NCBI GenBank assembly: GCA_944390005.1
Contig: CALXOJ010000001.1
Span: forward strand, 208,363-272,362
Origin: an uncultured Spirochaetota bacterium
GTDB lineage: Bacteria; Spirochaetota; Spirochaetia; JAFGXN01
Direction of reading: 5' to 3'
Length of the DNA: 64,000 nt
The notes under the pieces were generated by a model. The model was not told where the DNA came from. It worked only from the letters and a program-made list of their open reading frames with translations, and did no database searches. Position 1 is the first letter of the stretch. Every line of letters begins with the position of its first letter. A program made the translations under genes and the position numbers. Positions 34,330-43,003 of the stretch are shown in pieces.

Positions 34330-35817
34330 ATGGGAAGTTTTTCGGCTCATCTCAATCCGCAGGCGTTTTTTCGGCGGACAATTATTTTTACGATTGTCTC
34401 ATTGATTGTTTTGTTTGTCTCGAGTTTAACACTGTTTTTGATATCGGCGAAAGGAACGAAAGCGCTTTTTATCGGAATTCCGGTTGAAAGGATTGACGAT
34501 TGGATTCACTTTGCAGATGAAAACGGTATTTCCTATATAACAACGGACGGAATCGTTGTTCGGTTGGATCATTATAATCCCGAACAGCTGACAGTCGATG
34601 AATTAAAAGAGCGGTTTTTGCCGGATGACGATCGGTTCACTCCGTTTTTGAAAGAATTGCCAAAGCTTTTTGATTACGAAAGCGATGGTCGGAAAATGCG
34701 GTTGATTATCTTGGAAAAACCTTTTCCTTTTGAGCAATTGCGGAAGTGGGATGAAACAGCTTCCATTGGGTTGATGTTTGCCGGTGATTCGCAATCGAAT
34801 TTGTTTGAACGAATTTTCTTTTTTTCAGTGACGCTCGCCTGCTTTGCCCTTTCGGTCGCGATTCAACGGAAAGCACGCTTTGGATTAATTTTTCTGGCAA
34901 CGGTTTTTGCCGCGGTTTTTTTGTCCGGCAGTCTCCTTGTTTTAAACGCGGCGGTTTTTATCGGCAATGTGTTTTTAGCCTTGTGGAGGAAGTGGCAGCC
35001 GCACCGCGAGTATTTTATTGTTTACGGTGAGGATTTATTGGAACGGCGAGATAAAATTTTTATCGGAGTGGAGGCGGCAGCGGCGGTTTGCTGTGCTGCC
35101 GTTCCGCCGTTTTGGTTTCCGGGAGAGCGTTTGGCATCGGTTGCGGCGATCGCGATGGCATGCTTCGGAATTTTTTGGGGTGCGGCGGTTGTGTTTCGAG
35201 CGATGTCCCAACCCAGAAAATTTCATTTTGTGATGAGACCGTTGATCGGGCAATCTTATAAATTGCCGTTTAAATCAGCCGGAGTTGAAATTGCGCTGGG
35301 ATGTGTTGCGGCAGTCATTCCGTTGGTTTCGTTGCTCTTTTTTCGGACTCCGTCGATCGAGACGCCTCTTCCTTCCGCCCCCCTTTCATTTGATTCAATT
35401 TCATATGAAGAAATTTATGAAGAGGCTCAAAATCAACCGCGGGGAACCTTAAACGCTGTCGGTTACCTTGAAGAAAAGGTGTTTCAGTACTGTTATCGTT
35501 ATGAAAAATTGGAACGCTTGCCGCCGCCAGGATATGAGGTGACGGTTCCGCGCTTTTTTTATGATGCGAATTCCGTTCAAAACGAAAAAATCACAATTGA
35601 AATATTTACAGAAGACGGTTTCAAGAGTATAATAGAAAAAGTCAAATCAGATCCGCTCTCTGTTTATTTTAGCGGAGGTTTGATTGCTCCCGGAGCCGCG
35701 CCGAAGGCTTACGCGGTTTGGATTGTTGCTTCGGCTTTCTATTTTATACTGTTAATGCCGTTTTTTCGAATCTCTGTTAAGAAAAATCGGATTTTCGAAT
35801 ATAAGGGAAGAGTATGA
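34330..35817 (+). CDS. Polytopic membrane protein, first gene of the rnf operon
   Basis: The product has 495 residues. Membrane segments are near residues 14-37, 160-178, 184-220 (probably two), 237-255, 262-290, 315-335 and 460-480. An extracytoplasmic domain (about 40-150) lies between the first two. A second soluble stretch (about 340-455) precedes the last helix. I recognise no family. It overlaps rnfC by 4 bases (ATGA), so it is translated with the complex. It may be an assembly factor or extra subunit of the Rnf complex; that is inference from position. Start by promoter and absence of a better ATG. Confidence 0.65.
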   Translation: MGSFSAHLNPQAFFRRTIIFTIVSLIVLFVSSLTLFLISAKGTKALFIGIPVERIDDWIHFADENGISYITTDGIVVRLDHYNPEQLTVDELKERFLPDDDRFTPFLKELPKLFDYESDGRKMRLIILEKPFPFEQLRKWDETASIGLMFAGDSQSNLFERIFFFSVTLACFALSVAIQRKARFGLIFLATVFAAVFLSGSLLVLNAAVFIGNVFLALWRKWQPHREYFIVYGEDLLERRDKIFIGVEAAAAVCCAAVPPFWFPGERLASVAAIAMACFGIFWGAAVVFRAMSQPRKFHFVMRPLIGQSYKLPFKSAGVEIALGCVAAVIPLVSLLFFRTPSIETPLPSAPLSFDSISYEEIYEEAQNQPRGTLNAVGYLEEKVFQYCYRYEKLERLPPPGYEVTVPRFFYDANSVQNEKITIEIFTEDGFKSIIEKVKSDPLSVYFSGGLIAPGAAPKAYAVWIVASAFYFILLMPFFRISVKKNRIFEYKGRV

Positions 35818-37136
35818 GATTGCGTTTAAAAACTTTCGGAAGAGGCGGTGTTCACCCGGACGATAAAAAGAGTTTGGCGGCGGAACGTCCGATCTGCAAC
35901 AGTTATTTCGGACAATGGGCCATCATTCCGATGGGGCAGCATTTGGGAGCGCCGGCTGAGTGTCTCGTTCAGCCGGGCGATACGGTGGCGGAAGGAGAGT
36001 TGATTGGACGGGCGAACGGATTGATTTCCGCTCACGTTCATTGTCCGTTTCCCGGCGTCGTCGAAAAAATCGAATCTCTGACATTACCCAATGGTTCATC
36101 CAGCCAGGCTGTTTATTTAAAGATTGAAGGCTTCTTTGAATCTGTTGAAGATGAGCGGATTAATGACAGGTGGGTCGGTTTATCCCGAGAGGAATTGACA
36201 GGGCAGATTCGGGAAGCCGGTTTGGTCGGTTTGGGCGGTGCGGCTTTTCCCGTTCACGTTAAAATTGCTGTGCCGAAGGGAAAGAAGGCTGAATATTTGA
36301 TTATTAACGGCGTTGAATGCGAACCGTATTTGTGTGCCGATTATCGCATTATGATTGAATATACCGACAAAGTCTTGGAAGGTATCGATATTTTGGCTCA
36401 AATTACGGAGGCGGACAAGGTAATCATCGCCGTTGAGGCCAATAAGCCGGAAGCTGTTCGCAGATTGCGCGAAGCGATAGTGCATTCAAAGCGGCCGTAT
36501 ACGGTAGAGATTTTGAAAGTCCGTTATCCGCAGGGCGACGAAAAGCAGCTGATTCAGGCTTTGATTGGAAGAGAGATTCCTTCCGGCGCACTGCCGATTG
36601 ATGTCGGCTGTGTGGTTTGCAATGTTGCGACAGCCAAGTCGGTTTTTGATGCCGTTGTTTTAAAGCGGCCGCTGACGGAGAGAATCGTGACCGTTTCCGG
36701 AGGAGCAGTCGGTGAACCGGCGAATCTGAAAACGCGCATCGGTGTGCCAATCCGGGATTTGTTGACCGAATGCCAAACTGATTTTTCGAAGGTTGAAAAG
36801 ATTGTCGTCGGAGGACCGATGATGGGTTTTGCGGTTGCCGATTGGGATACGCCTGTCACAAAAGGTACCGGCGGCGTTTTGGCTTTGACCGCCAAGGAGG
36901 TTCGCAATAAGCCTCAAACCGCATGCCTTCACTGCGGCAGTTGTGTTTCCGTCTGTCCGATGGGGCTGCCGCCGGCAATGATGTACAAACTGATTCAGGC
37001 CGGAGAGTATGAAAAAGCAGCGGCGGTCGGATTGCCCGACTGTAAGGAGTGCGGTTGCTGTGCTTACGCTTGTCCGGCAGGCATTTATCTTGTGCAAGCC
37101 TTCAAAAAAGGGAAAAGAATGGGGAGAAAGAAATGA
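35814..37136 (+). CDS. rnfC: Rnf complex subunit C (NADH-binding, iron-sulfur)
   Basis: The product has 440 residues. The complex couples electron transfer between ferredoxin and NAD+ to ion (Na+ or H+) pumping. The N-terminal domain (about 1-110) is a biotinyl-like fold. A flavin/NADH domain follows, with GLGGAAFPVHVKI (about 138-150) and INGVECEPYL. Two [4Fe-4S] motifs are C-terminal: CLHCGSCVSVCP (about 371-382) and CKECGCCAYACP (about 410-421). It overlaps its neighbours on both sides by four bases. Confidence 0.93.
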   Translation: MRLRLKTFGRGGVHPDDKKSLAAERPICNSYFGQWAIIPMGQHLGAPAECLVQPGDTVAEGELIGRANGLISAHVHCPFPGVVEKIESLTLPNGSSSQAVYLKIEGFFESVEDERINDRWVGLSREELTGQIREAGLVGLGGAAFPVHVKIAVPKGKKAEYLIINGVECEPYLCADYRIMIEYTDKVLEGIDILAQITEADKVIIAVEANKPEAVRRLREAIVHSKRPYTVEILKVRYPQGDEKQLIQALIGREIPSGALPIDVGCVVCNVATAKSVFDAVVLKRPLTERIVTVSGGAVGEPANLKTRIGVPIRDLLTECQTDFSKVEKIVVGGPMMGFAVADWDTPVTKGTGGVLALTAKEVRNKPQTACLHCGSCVSVCPMGLPPAMMYKLIQAGEYEKAAAVGLPDCKECGCCAYACPAGIYLVQAFKKGKRMGRKK

Positions 37137-38284
37137 AACAGGAAAAGCAGGAATTTCAATTTTCGGTCGCCTCTTCTCCTCAGATTCGAACTCCGCGTTC
37201 GACGGCTCGAATCATGATGTACGTGATTTTGGCGCTGCTTCCGGCAGCGCTGTGGGGCGTGTATCAGTTCGGATGGTACGCAGCGGCGGTTCTGGCCGTT
37301 TCCATTGCGGCGGCGGCAGCAGGCGAGGGAATTTTATGCCTCATCCGAAAAAAAAATACGCTGTCCGACGGCTCAGCTGTTCTGACAGGATTGCTGGTCG
37401 GAATGAACATGCCTCCGTCGGTTCCGCTTTACATTCCCGCGGTTGCCTCGTTGGCGGCGATCATTGTTTTTAAAGGCGCGTTCGGCGGTTTGGGCTGCAA
37501 TATCATTAACCCCGCTTTGGGAGGGCGGCTTATTGCGTTTTTTTCGTGGTCGTCGGCAATGTTTACTTTTCAGACGCCGCGTACAATTTTGGAATCGGGC
37601 GTCACCGTCGCCGGCGCAACGGGAGATGCGATGACTTCGGCCACTCCGCTGACATTTCTGAAAAGCTCAGTCCCCGAATATATCGGTTCGATTGCCAATG
37701 AGATGGAGGTGTTTTCGCTGAAGCATTACTCGCTTTCCGAATACGATGTCGCCGTCACCGACAAAATCAACTCGCTTTTCGGTGAAAATTTTTGCTACGG
37801 CTATTTTGACGCGTTTTTCGGTATTAAAGGCGGCTGTATCGGGGAAATTTCAACGTTTTTGCTTCTGTTGGGAGGATTGTTCCTGATTGCGAAAAAAATC
37901 ATTCACTGGGAAATTCCGGCTGCATTTATCGGTTCGTTTGCGGCGGCCGTTTGGGTTTTCGGGGGATTGCGCGCGGGAACCGGCTTTTTCTCCGGCGACG
38001 TAATCTATCAGATTTTCAGCGGCGGTCTTTTCCTCGGCGCTTTTTTCATGGCAACCGATATGGTGACATCTCCGTTTCGCCGCGGTTCGATGATTCTTTT
38101 CGGTATCGGATGCGGTCTGCTGACTTTTCTGATTCGATTTTACGGATCTTTTCCGGAAGGAGTTTCATTGGCGATTGTTTTCATGAATTTGACCGTACCG
38201 ATGTTGGATCGGCTTTTTATTCCCCGCCGTTATGGAGTTAAAAAGAAGCGCAGGGTTGGAGTCGGAAAAGGAGGCAATGCATGA
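37133..38284 (+). CDS. rnfD: Rnf complex subunit D (flavinylated membrane subunit)
   Basis: The product has 383 residues from the ATG at 37133 (ATGA overlap with rnfC); upstream frame is not used. About nine membrane helices. The covalent-FMN motif appears as GDAMTSATP with Thr171 the likely attachment site. FGGLGCNIINPALGGR (117-132) is a family hallmark. Works with RnfG in periplasmic-side flavin transfer. Next gene overlaps by 4 bases. Confidence 0.92.
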   Translation: MKQEKQEFQFSVASSPQIRTPRSTARIMMYVILALLPAALWGVYQFGWYAAAVLAVSIAAAAAGEGILCLIRKKNTLSDGSAVLTGLLVGMNMPPSVPLYIPAVASLAAIIVFKGAFGGLGCNIINPALGGRLIAFFSWSSAMFTFQTPRTILESGVTVAGATGDAMTSATPLTFLKSSVPEYIGSIANEMEVFSLKHYSLSEYDVAVTDKINSLFGENFCYGYFDAFFGIKGGCIGEISTFLLLLGGLFLIAKKIIHWEIPAAFIGSFAAAVWVFGGLRAGTGFFSGDVIYQIFSGGLFLGAFFMATDMVTSPFRRGSMILFGIGCGLLTFLIRFYGSFPEGVSLAIVFMNLTVPMLDRLFIPRRYGVKKKRRVGVGKGGNA

Positions 38285-38940
38285 AACTGACGAAAGCCGA
38301 TCAATTGGAAATCCTGCGAATTTCAGGAACGCTGGCGCTGATTTGCGCGGCGGCTGCTCTGCTTTTGGGCTTTGTTTACAAGTTTACAAAACCGCTGATC
38401 GACCGCAATACGGAGCTGTCAACCGAACAGTCGCTGAATGCGTTGGTCAACGGAGGCAATGAAAGCATCGACACGTATTACGCTGTCGGTTTCCATAAAA
38501 TCGAGACGCGTGCCAAAAACCCAAACGGCAGTGCTTCCGTTCGCAACGGACGTTCCGTTGAAAACCGCGCCGGTATCAGCCGGATTTACAACGTGTATGA
38601 CGGCGGGCAGATGCTCGGTTATGTGCTGGAGTTGACCGGAAAGGGATACGGCGGCGATATGCTGATTTTGGCGTATTACGCGCCGGACGGAAGTGTGAAA
38701 GACGCGATGGTTGTCAGCGACTCTGAAACGCCCGGAATCGGAAAAAAAGCGGCGCTTCCCGGCTATATGGATAAATTCAAAGGATTCGGATCTTCCGGAA
38801 AGCCGGTTCCGCAAAGCCGCGAAGAGCTGCCGAAATCGGAATCCGATGCAGTGGCCGGCGCCACTGTGACTTTTAAGGCCGTGGCAGCCGCATTGGCTTC
38901 GGGAGCCGCTTTTATCGTTGAAGGAGGAGCCGATGATTAA
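38281..38940 (+). CDS. rnfG: Rnf complex subunit G (periplasmic flavoprotein)
   Basis: The product has 219 residues. One N-terminal membrane helix (about 15-37) anchors an FMN-binding domain. The flavinylation motif near the C-terminus reads DAVAGATVTFKAV (about 191-203); the Ser usual before GAT is Ala, but the modified Thr is present. ETPGIGKKA earlier is typical. It overlaps rnfD and rnfE. Confidence 0.9.
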   Translation: MKLTKADQLEILRISGTLALICAAAALLLGFVYKFTKPLIDRNTELSTEQSLNALVNGGNESIDTYYAVGFHKIETRAKNPNGSASVRNGRSVENRAGISRIYNVYDGGQMLGYVLELTGKGYGGDMLILAYYAPDGSVKDAMVVSDSETPGIGKKAALPGYMDKFKGFGSSGKPVPQSREELPKSESDAVAGATVTFKAVAAALASGAAFIVEGGADD

Positions 38941-39583
38941 AGAACTGACGAAAGGAATTTTTCGCGAAAATCCGGTTCTGATGCTGCTTTTGGGATTGTG
39001 TCCGACCTTAGGCGTTTCCGGAAAGTTTTTTAACGCCATCGGTATGGGGCTCGGTGTTATTTTTGTTTTGGTTTGTTCAAACGCTGTCATCAGCCTGATG
39101 AAAAAAATCATTCCGAATCAGGTGCGTATTCCCGGTTATATTGTCATTATCGCAACGTTTGTTACAATTGTCGAATTGATGCTGCGCGCGTTTTCGCCGG
39201 TACTGTACAGCGGATTGGGAATTTTTATTCCGCTGATTGTCGTTAACTGCATCGTTTTGGGACGAGCCGAAGCGTTTGCCGGAAAGAATAAACTTCTTCC
39301 GTCGATTTTGGACGGTTTGGGGATGGGAATCGGTTTCACGCTTTCGTTGATGCTGATTGCGTTTATTCGCGAAATTTTGGGCGCCGGAACGCTGACGCTT
39401 TGGGAATCGGGATCGACTGTTTACCGCTTCGTCATTCCCGGATTGAGCGAAGCGCCGGTTTCGGTTCTGGCTACGCCGGCCGGAGCACTTTTTGTGGTCG
39501 GCTTTGTGATAGCCGGCATCAATGCTATTAAACAGTACCGCAATCGCCCCGGTAAAGCTGCCCGGAAAGGAGCTTCCGTATGA
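38933..39583 (+). CDS. rnfE: Rnf complex subunit E
   Basis: The product has 216 residues from the ATG at 38933, which has AAGGAGG 6 bases upstream; the upstream in-frame TTG is not needed. Six membrane helices. Family pieces: NPVLMLLLGLCPTLGVS (about 12-28), IPLIVVNCIVLGRAEAFA. RnfE pairs with RnfA, each giving half of a membrane iron-sulfur site; the Cys of GLCP and of NCIVLGR are kept. Confidence 0.93.
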   Translation: MIKELTKGIFRENPVLMLLLGLCPTLGVSGKFFNAIGMGLGVIFVLVCSNAVISLMKKIIPNQVRIPGYIVIIATFVTIVELMLRAFSPVLYSGLGIFIPLIVVNCIVLGRAEAFAGKNKLLPSILDGLGMGIGFTLSLMLIAFIREILGAGTLTLWESGSTVYRFVIPGLSEAPVSVLATPAGALFVVGFVIAGINAIKQYRNRPGKAARKGASV

Positions 39584-40179
39584 TGAATTTGGTTGTCATT
39601 TTCTTTTCGTTTGTATTGGTCAACAACTTCATTTTATCGAAATTTATGGGGCTTTGCCCGTTTATCGGAGTTTCCCGCAATCGGGAGTCGGCAATCGGAA
39701 TGGGTTTTGCTGTTATTTTTGTTATGTCGATTACTTCGGTATTGACGTGGGTTATATATCACGGAATTCTGGCACCGCTGGGAATCGAATTTCTGAAAAC
39801 CATTGTCTTTATTTTGGTAATTGCTTCTTTGGTTCAGCTGGTTGAGCTGGTGATCCGTAAATTTTCACCGGCGCTTTATAAAGCTCTGGGAATTTATCTG
39901 CCTCTGATCACGACAAACTGTGCGGTTTTGGGAATCGCCATTATCGCGGTCGACGAAAATTATGGACCTCTGGAGTCGCTTGTGGCCGGAATGTCCGGCG
40001 GAATCGGATTTTTGATGGTATTGATCATCATGTCGTTTTTAAGGCAGAAGCTGTCGCTGGAAAAGGTTCCGGCGCCGTTTAAAGGGGTTCCGATTGCGTT
40101 TGTTACGGCCGGCGCTATGGCTTTGGCGTTCATGGCGTTCAGCAGCTCCATGATTACCAATCTGTTTCCGGTAGAGTGA
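39580..40179 (+). CDS. rnfA: Rnf complex subunit A
   Basis: The product has 199 residues with six membrane helices. FVLVNNFILSKFMGLCPFIGVS (about 9-30) and ITTNCAVLG (about 108-116) hold the conserved cysteines of the intramembrane cluster shared with RnfE. It starts 4 bases before the rnfE stop and is 9 bases before rnfB. Confidence 0.93.
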   Translation: MMNLVVIFFSFVLVNNFILSKFMGLCPFIGVSRNRESAIGMGFAVIFVMSITSVLTWVIYHGILAPLGIEFLKTIVFILVIASLVQLVELVIRKFSPALYKALGIYLPLITTNCAVLGIAIIAVDENYGPLESLVAGMSGGIGFLMVLIIMSFLRQKLSLEKVPAPFKGVPIAFVTAGAMALAFMAFSSSMITNLFPVE

Positions 40180-40188
40180 GGGCGGCGT

Positions 40189-40995
40189 ATGAGTTTTCTG
40201 ATTCTGTTTGCATCCGTCATGATTGTGTTAGCCGTCGGACTTCTGCTCGGCTTTATCATTTCGCTTGCGTCGCACTTTTTGTCGGTTCCGAAAGAAGAAC
40301 GGATTGAACAAATCGAAGAGCTTCTCCCTGGAGCGAATTGCGGAGCCTGCGGTTTTGCCGGCTGCGCCGCTTACGCCGAGGCGATTGTTTTAAACGGCGC
40401 TCCTTTAACGCGGTGCACGTCGTTAAACGCCGACGGACTGCAAAAAATCGGTGAAATTATGGGGCAAAAAGTAGAAGCGCAGACGGAGCCGGAAAAGGCC
40501 TTCATCGCCTGTCACGCCGCACCGTTTGACAAAGAGGCAACTCAATTCCTTTACGGCGGTTTGGCTGACTGCAACAGCCGTGCTCTTTTTTACAAAGGTC
40601 CGAAAAAGTGCAAATACGGCTGCCTTGGAGGCGGTAGTTGTATCGAAGTTTGTCCCGTCAACGCTATTTATCGCGATAAACGAAATCGGGTTGTCATCGA
40701 TCGGAAAAAGTGTATTTCCTGTTGGAAGTGTCTCGAAGTGTGTCCGATGAATGTCATTCGCATGATTCCCGAATCGGCGAATTACGCGGTAGCGTGTTCC
40801 CATCCCGGGAAAGGCGTGCAGACGAAAGCGGATTGCGGCGTCGGTTGTCTGGGATGTTCTTTATGCGTCAAAAATTCTCCCGAAGGCGGATTTTTCATGG
40901 ACGGTTTTTTGGCAAAAATCGATTATACCTGCTCCGGGGATCGGGCAAAAGCGGCGGAAAAGTGCCCTGTTCACTGTATTGTCGAGATAAAGTAG
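40189..40995 (+). CDS. rnfB: Rnf complex subunit B (ferredoxin-type electron entry)
   Basis: The product has 268 residues. An N-terminal membrane helix (about 3-25) is followed by the CGACGFAGC cluster motif (about 51-59). Two ferredoxin-like pairs are visible: CIEVCP and CISCWKCLEVCP (about 185-195), and another, CGVGCLGCSLCVKN, near 215. It accepts electrons from ferredoxin. It completes the order C-D-G-E-A-B. Ion specificity cannot be read. Confidence 0.93.
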   Translation: MSFLILFASVMIVLAVGLLLGFIISLASHFLSVPKEERIEQIEELLPGANCGACGFAGCAAYAEAIVLNGAPLTRCTSLNADGLQKIGEIMGQKVEAQTEPEKAFIACHAAPFDKEATQFLYGGLADCNSRALFYKGPKKCKYGCLGGGSCIEVCPVNAIYRDKRNRVVIDRKKCISCWKCLEVCPMNVIRMIPESANYAVACSHPGKGVQTKADCGVGCLGCSLCVKNSPEGGFFMDGFLAKIDYTCSGDRAKAAEKCPVHCIVEIK

Positions 40996-41005
40996 GAGAA
41001 CAGGT

Positions 41006-42961
41006 GTGAGCAACGTTCGTTTGATTGTAGGACTGCATTTTTCTCTGCCTCCATGTTTCAAAGAGTCGGAAGCGGAAGAACTTTATCGGCAATCCGTTTT
41101 TCCTTTAATCGAACTGTTGCTGCGATTCCCGAAATTCAAAGTGACGCTTTATTTCAGCGGCAATTTGATGGCGTGGCTGAAAAAGCGGCATCCTGAGAGT
41201 TTGCTTCAGTTGCGGACCTGTTGCTCCAAACATAAACAAATCGAATTTCTTTCAAACGGATACTATGAACCGCCTCTGCAGCTGATTTCGCGCCGCAGCT
41301 GCGCATATCAAATCGAAAAACACTTTACCGCTGTCAGAGATTCGGTCGGTAAAGGCATCCGTCCGAAAGGGTTTTGGCTGAACGACGGAAATTGGGAAAC
41401 GTCGTTTCCGTCAATTTTAAGCGCGATGGGATTTCTTTATACGTTCATCGACGATTCGGTTATCCGTGCCTGTGGGTTTTCTCCGAAAGATATGTTTGAC
41501 GTTTTTGTGACTGAAGAGCAAGGTCATTCACTGCATCTTTTTCCGATTATCGAATCGCTTTCGAGTCCGTTTTGCAAAGTCCCCGTTAACGGTTACGTTG
41601 ATAATTTGAGTCGGCTAAGTTCCACTTGTCATGATGATACGGTAACAGTTTTTAAAAACGGATTCTCATTGAATGCTGCCGATTATGAGTGGATGGCCCG
41701 CTTTATCGGATTGTGCGGTGACGCCTCACTTTTTTTTGCGCATCCGGGGAATGTTATCAAAAAAGCAAAAGATTTGAAATTGGTATATATTCCGGATTCC
41801 GTCGGCGACGAGTGCGCCGGCAGAATGTTTTTTGACGGACAGTGGCGCAATTATGATCTTTTTTCCCGTCAATTTGATTCCACCGACTGCAAAACGCTGT
41901 TCAGACGGGGGGCTTTCCGCAACTTTTTAATTAAATACCGAGAATCGGCTCATCTCTATCATCGTATTCGTTACATCGAGGCGTATTTGAAAACCCTTCC
42001 GAAAGTTGAGCAAAAACAGTGTGCCGACGTTTTGGCGGAAGGACAGACTGCCTATCCGATGCGCAAAGCTGATGACGCCGGCGTTTTTGATGCGGCCGCG
42101 CGTCAAAAATCGTACACAGCGTTGATTTCGATTGAGAAGGTTTTGAAAAAAAACGCCGCTGTTAGAGAAATCGATTTCGACAACGACGGGTTGACCGAAA
42201 TTTTTCATTATGGACCGACACTGCTTGCTCTGTTTCACCGAAAAGGAGCGTCGATCCGCGAATTGGACTACCTGCCGTCGTCGTTTAACTACGTCAATAC
42301 TTTTTGTGATTATGACGAAAATTGCGAATTCAGTCGGTTTTTACGACGCGGCGCCGCCTGTTTTCAAGATTTTTTCATTCTTTCGGAGGATTACGGGAAA
42401 GTCGACAGAGTGTTGGAACCGTCTGCGTTTCAATATGATTTAAGCGATTTTTCCTATGAGTCAGAATCGATTAATGAAGCAAAACGCGTTTTGCGGTTTG
42501 CGCTTTCGCTTCCCGATAACATCGAGATGAGTAAGGATTACCTTCTCAAACGTAACGATGTAACTGTCGAATATCGTTTTGACAGCACAGGAAATCAAAA
42601 TCTTTCCCGGTATTTCGGAACAGAGCTCAATTTGTCCTTCAGCGACTGTTCTCTCTGTTCGGCCGAAGTTTTCGAGTCTCAGGATCTTCATCCGCTCGAT
42701 CAAACACATCGTTTTAGCCGACCGAAGAGTTTGAAGCTCAATGACGGCGCAAACGACACAACGCTGACTTTGAGTTTTTTCGGCGCACCGTGCGATGTTT
42801 TTATGATGCCGATTTACGCTGAAACGGACGTTTTTGGAGAGCGGCGTTCTTTGTATCAGCATGTTTCCGTTAAGATTGTTTGGGAGCTTGATTTAAAGGC
42901 CGAGTCCTCATGTTTTTTCGGTGTTGCTCTGAATATTGTCCGATCTGTTGCCCGCGGTTGA
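41006..42961 (+). CDS. GH57-family protein, probably catalytically inactive
   Basis: The product has 651 residues from a GTG 10 bases after rnfB. The whole layout follows GH57 4-alpha-glucanotransferases with DUF1925/1926-type C-terminal domains. Matching landmarks are VTLYFSGNLMAWL (46-58), NGYYEPPL, KGFWLNDGNW (121-130), YTFIDD, LVYIPDS and NFLIKYRESAHLYHR. Key residues differ. The N-terminal HxHQP-type motif is HFSLP. The nucleophile motif WLTERVW is WLNDGNW, with Asp127 in place of Glu. The acid/base motif FxDDGEKFG is FKNGFSLN (216-223). So transglycosylation is unlikely; carbohydrate binding may remain. Its position suggests co-transcription with rnf. Confidence 0.7.
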   Translation: MSNVRLIVGLHFSLPPCFKESEAEELYRQSVFPLIELLLRFPKFKVTLYFSGNLMAWLKKRHPESLLQLRTCCSKHKQIEFLSNGYYEPPLQLISRRSCAYQIEKHFTAVRDSVGKGIRPKGFWLNDGNWETSFPSILSAMGFLYTFIDDSVIRACGFSPKDMFDVFVTEEQGHSLHLFPIIESLSSPFCKVPVNGYVDNLSRLSSTCHDDTVTVFKNGFSLNAADYEWMARFIGLCGDASLFFAHPGNVIKKAKDLKLVYIPDSVGDECAGRMFFDGQWRNYDLFSRQFDSTDCKTLFRRGAFRNFLIKYRESAHLYHRIRYIEAYLKTLPKVEQKQCADVLAEGQTAYPMRKADDAGVFDAAARQKSYTALISIEKVLKKNAAVREIDFDNDGLTEIFHYGPTLLALFHRKGASIRELDYLPSSFNYVNTFCDYDENCEFSRFLRRGAACFQDFFILSEDYGKVDRVLEPSAFQYDLSDFSYESESINEAKRVLRFALSLPDNIEMSKDYLLKRNDVTVEYRFDSTGNQNLSRYFGTELNLSFSDCSLCSAEVFESQDLHPLDQTHRFSRPKSLKLNDGANDTTLTLSFFGAPCDVFMMPIYAETDVFGERRSLYQHVSVKIVWELDLKAESSCFFGVALNIVRSVARG

Positions 42962-43003
42962 ATTTTCCTTTAAAATACGGTAAACTGAACACGAGGTGAA
43001 ATT

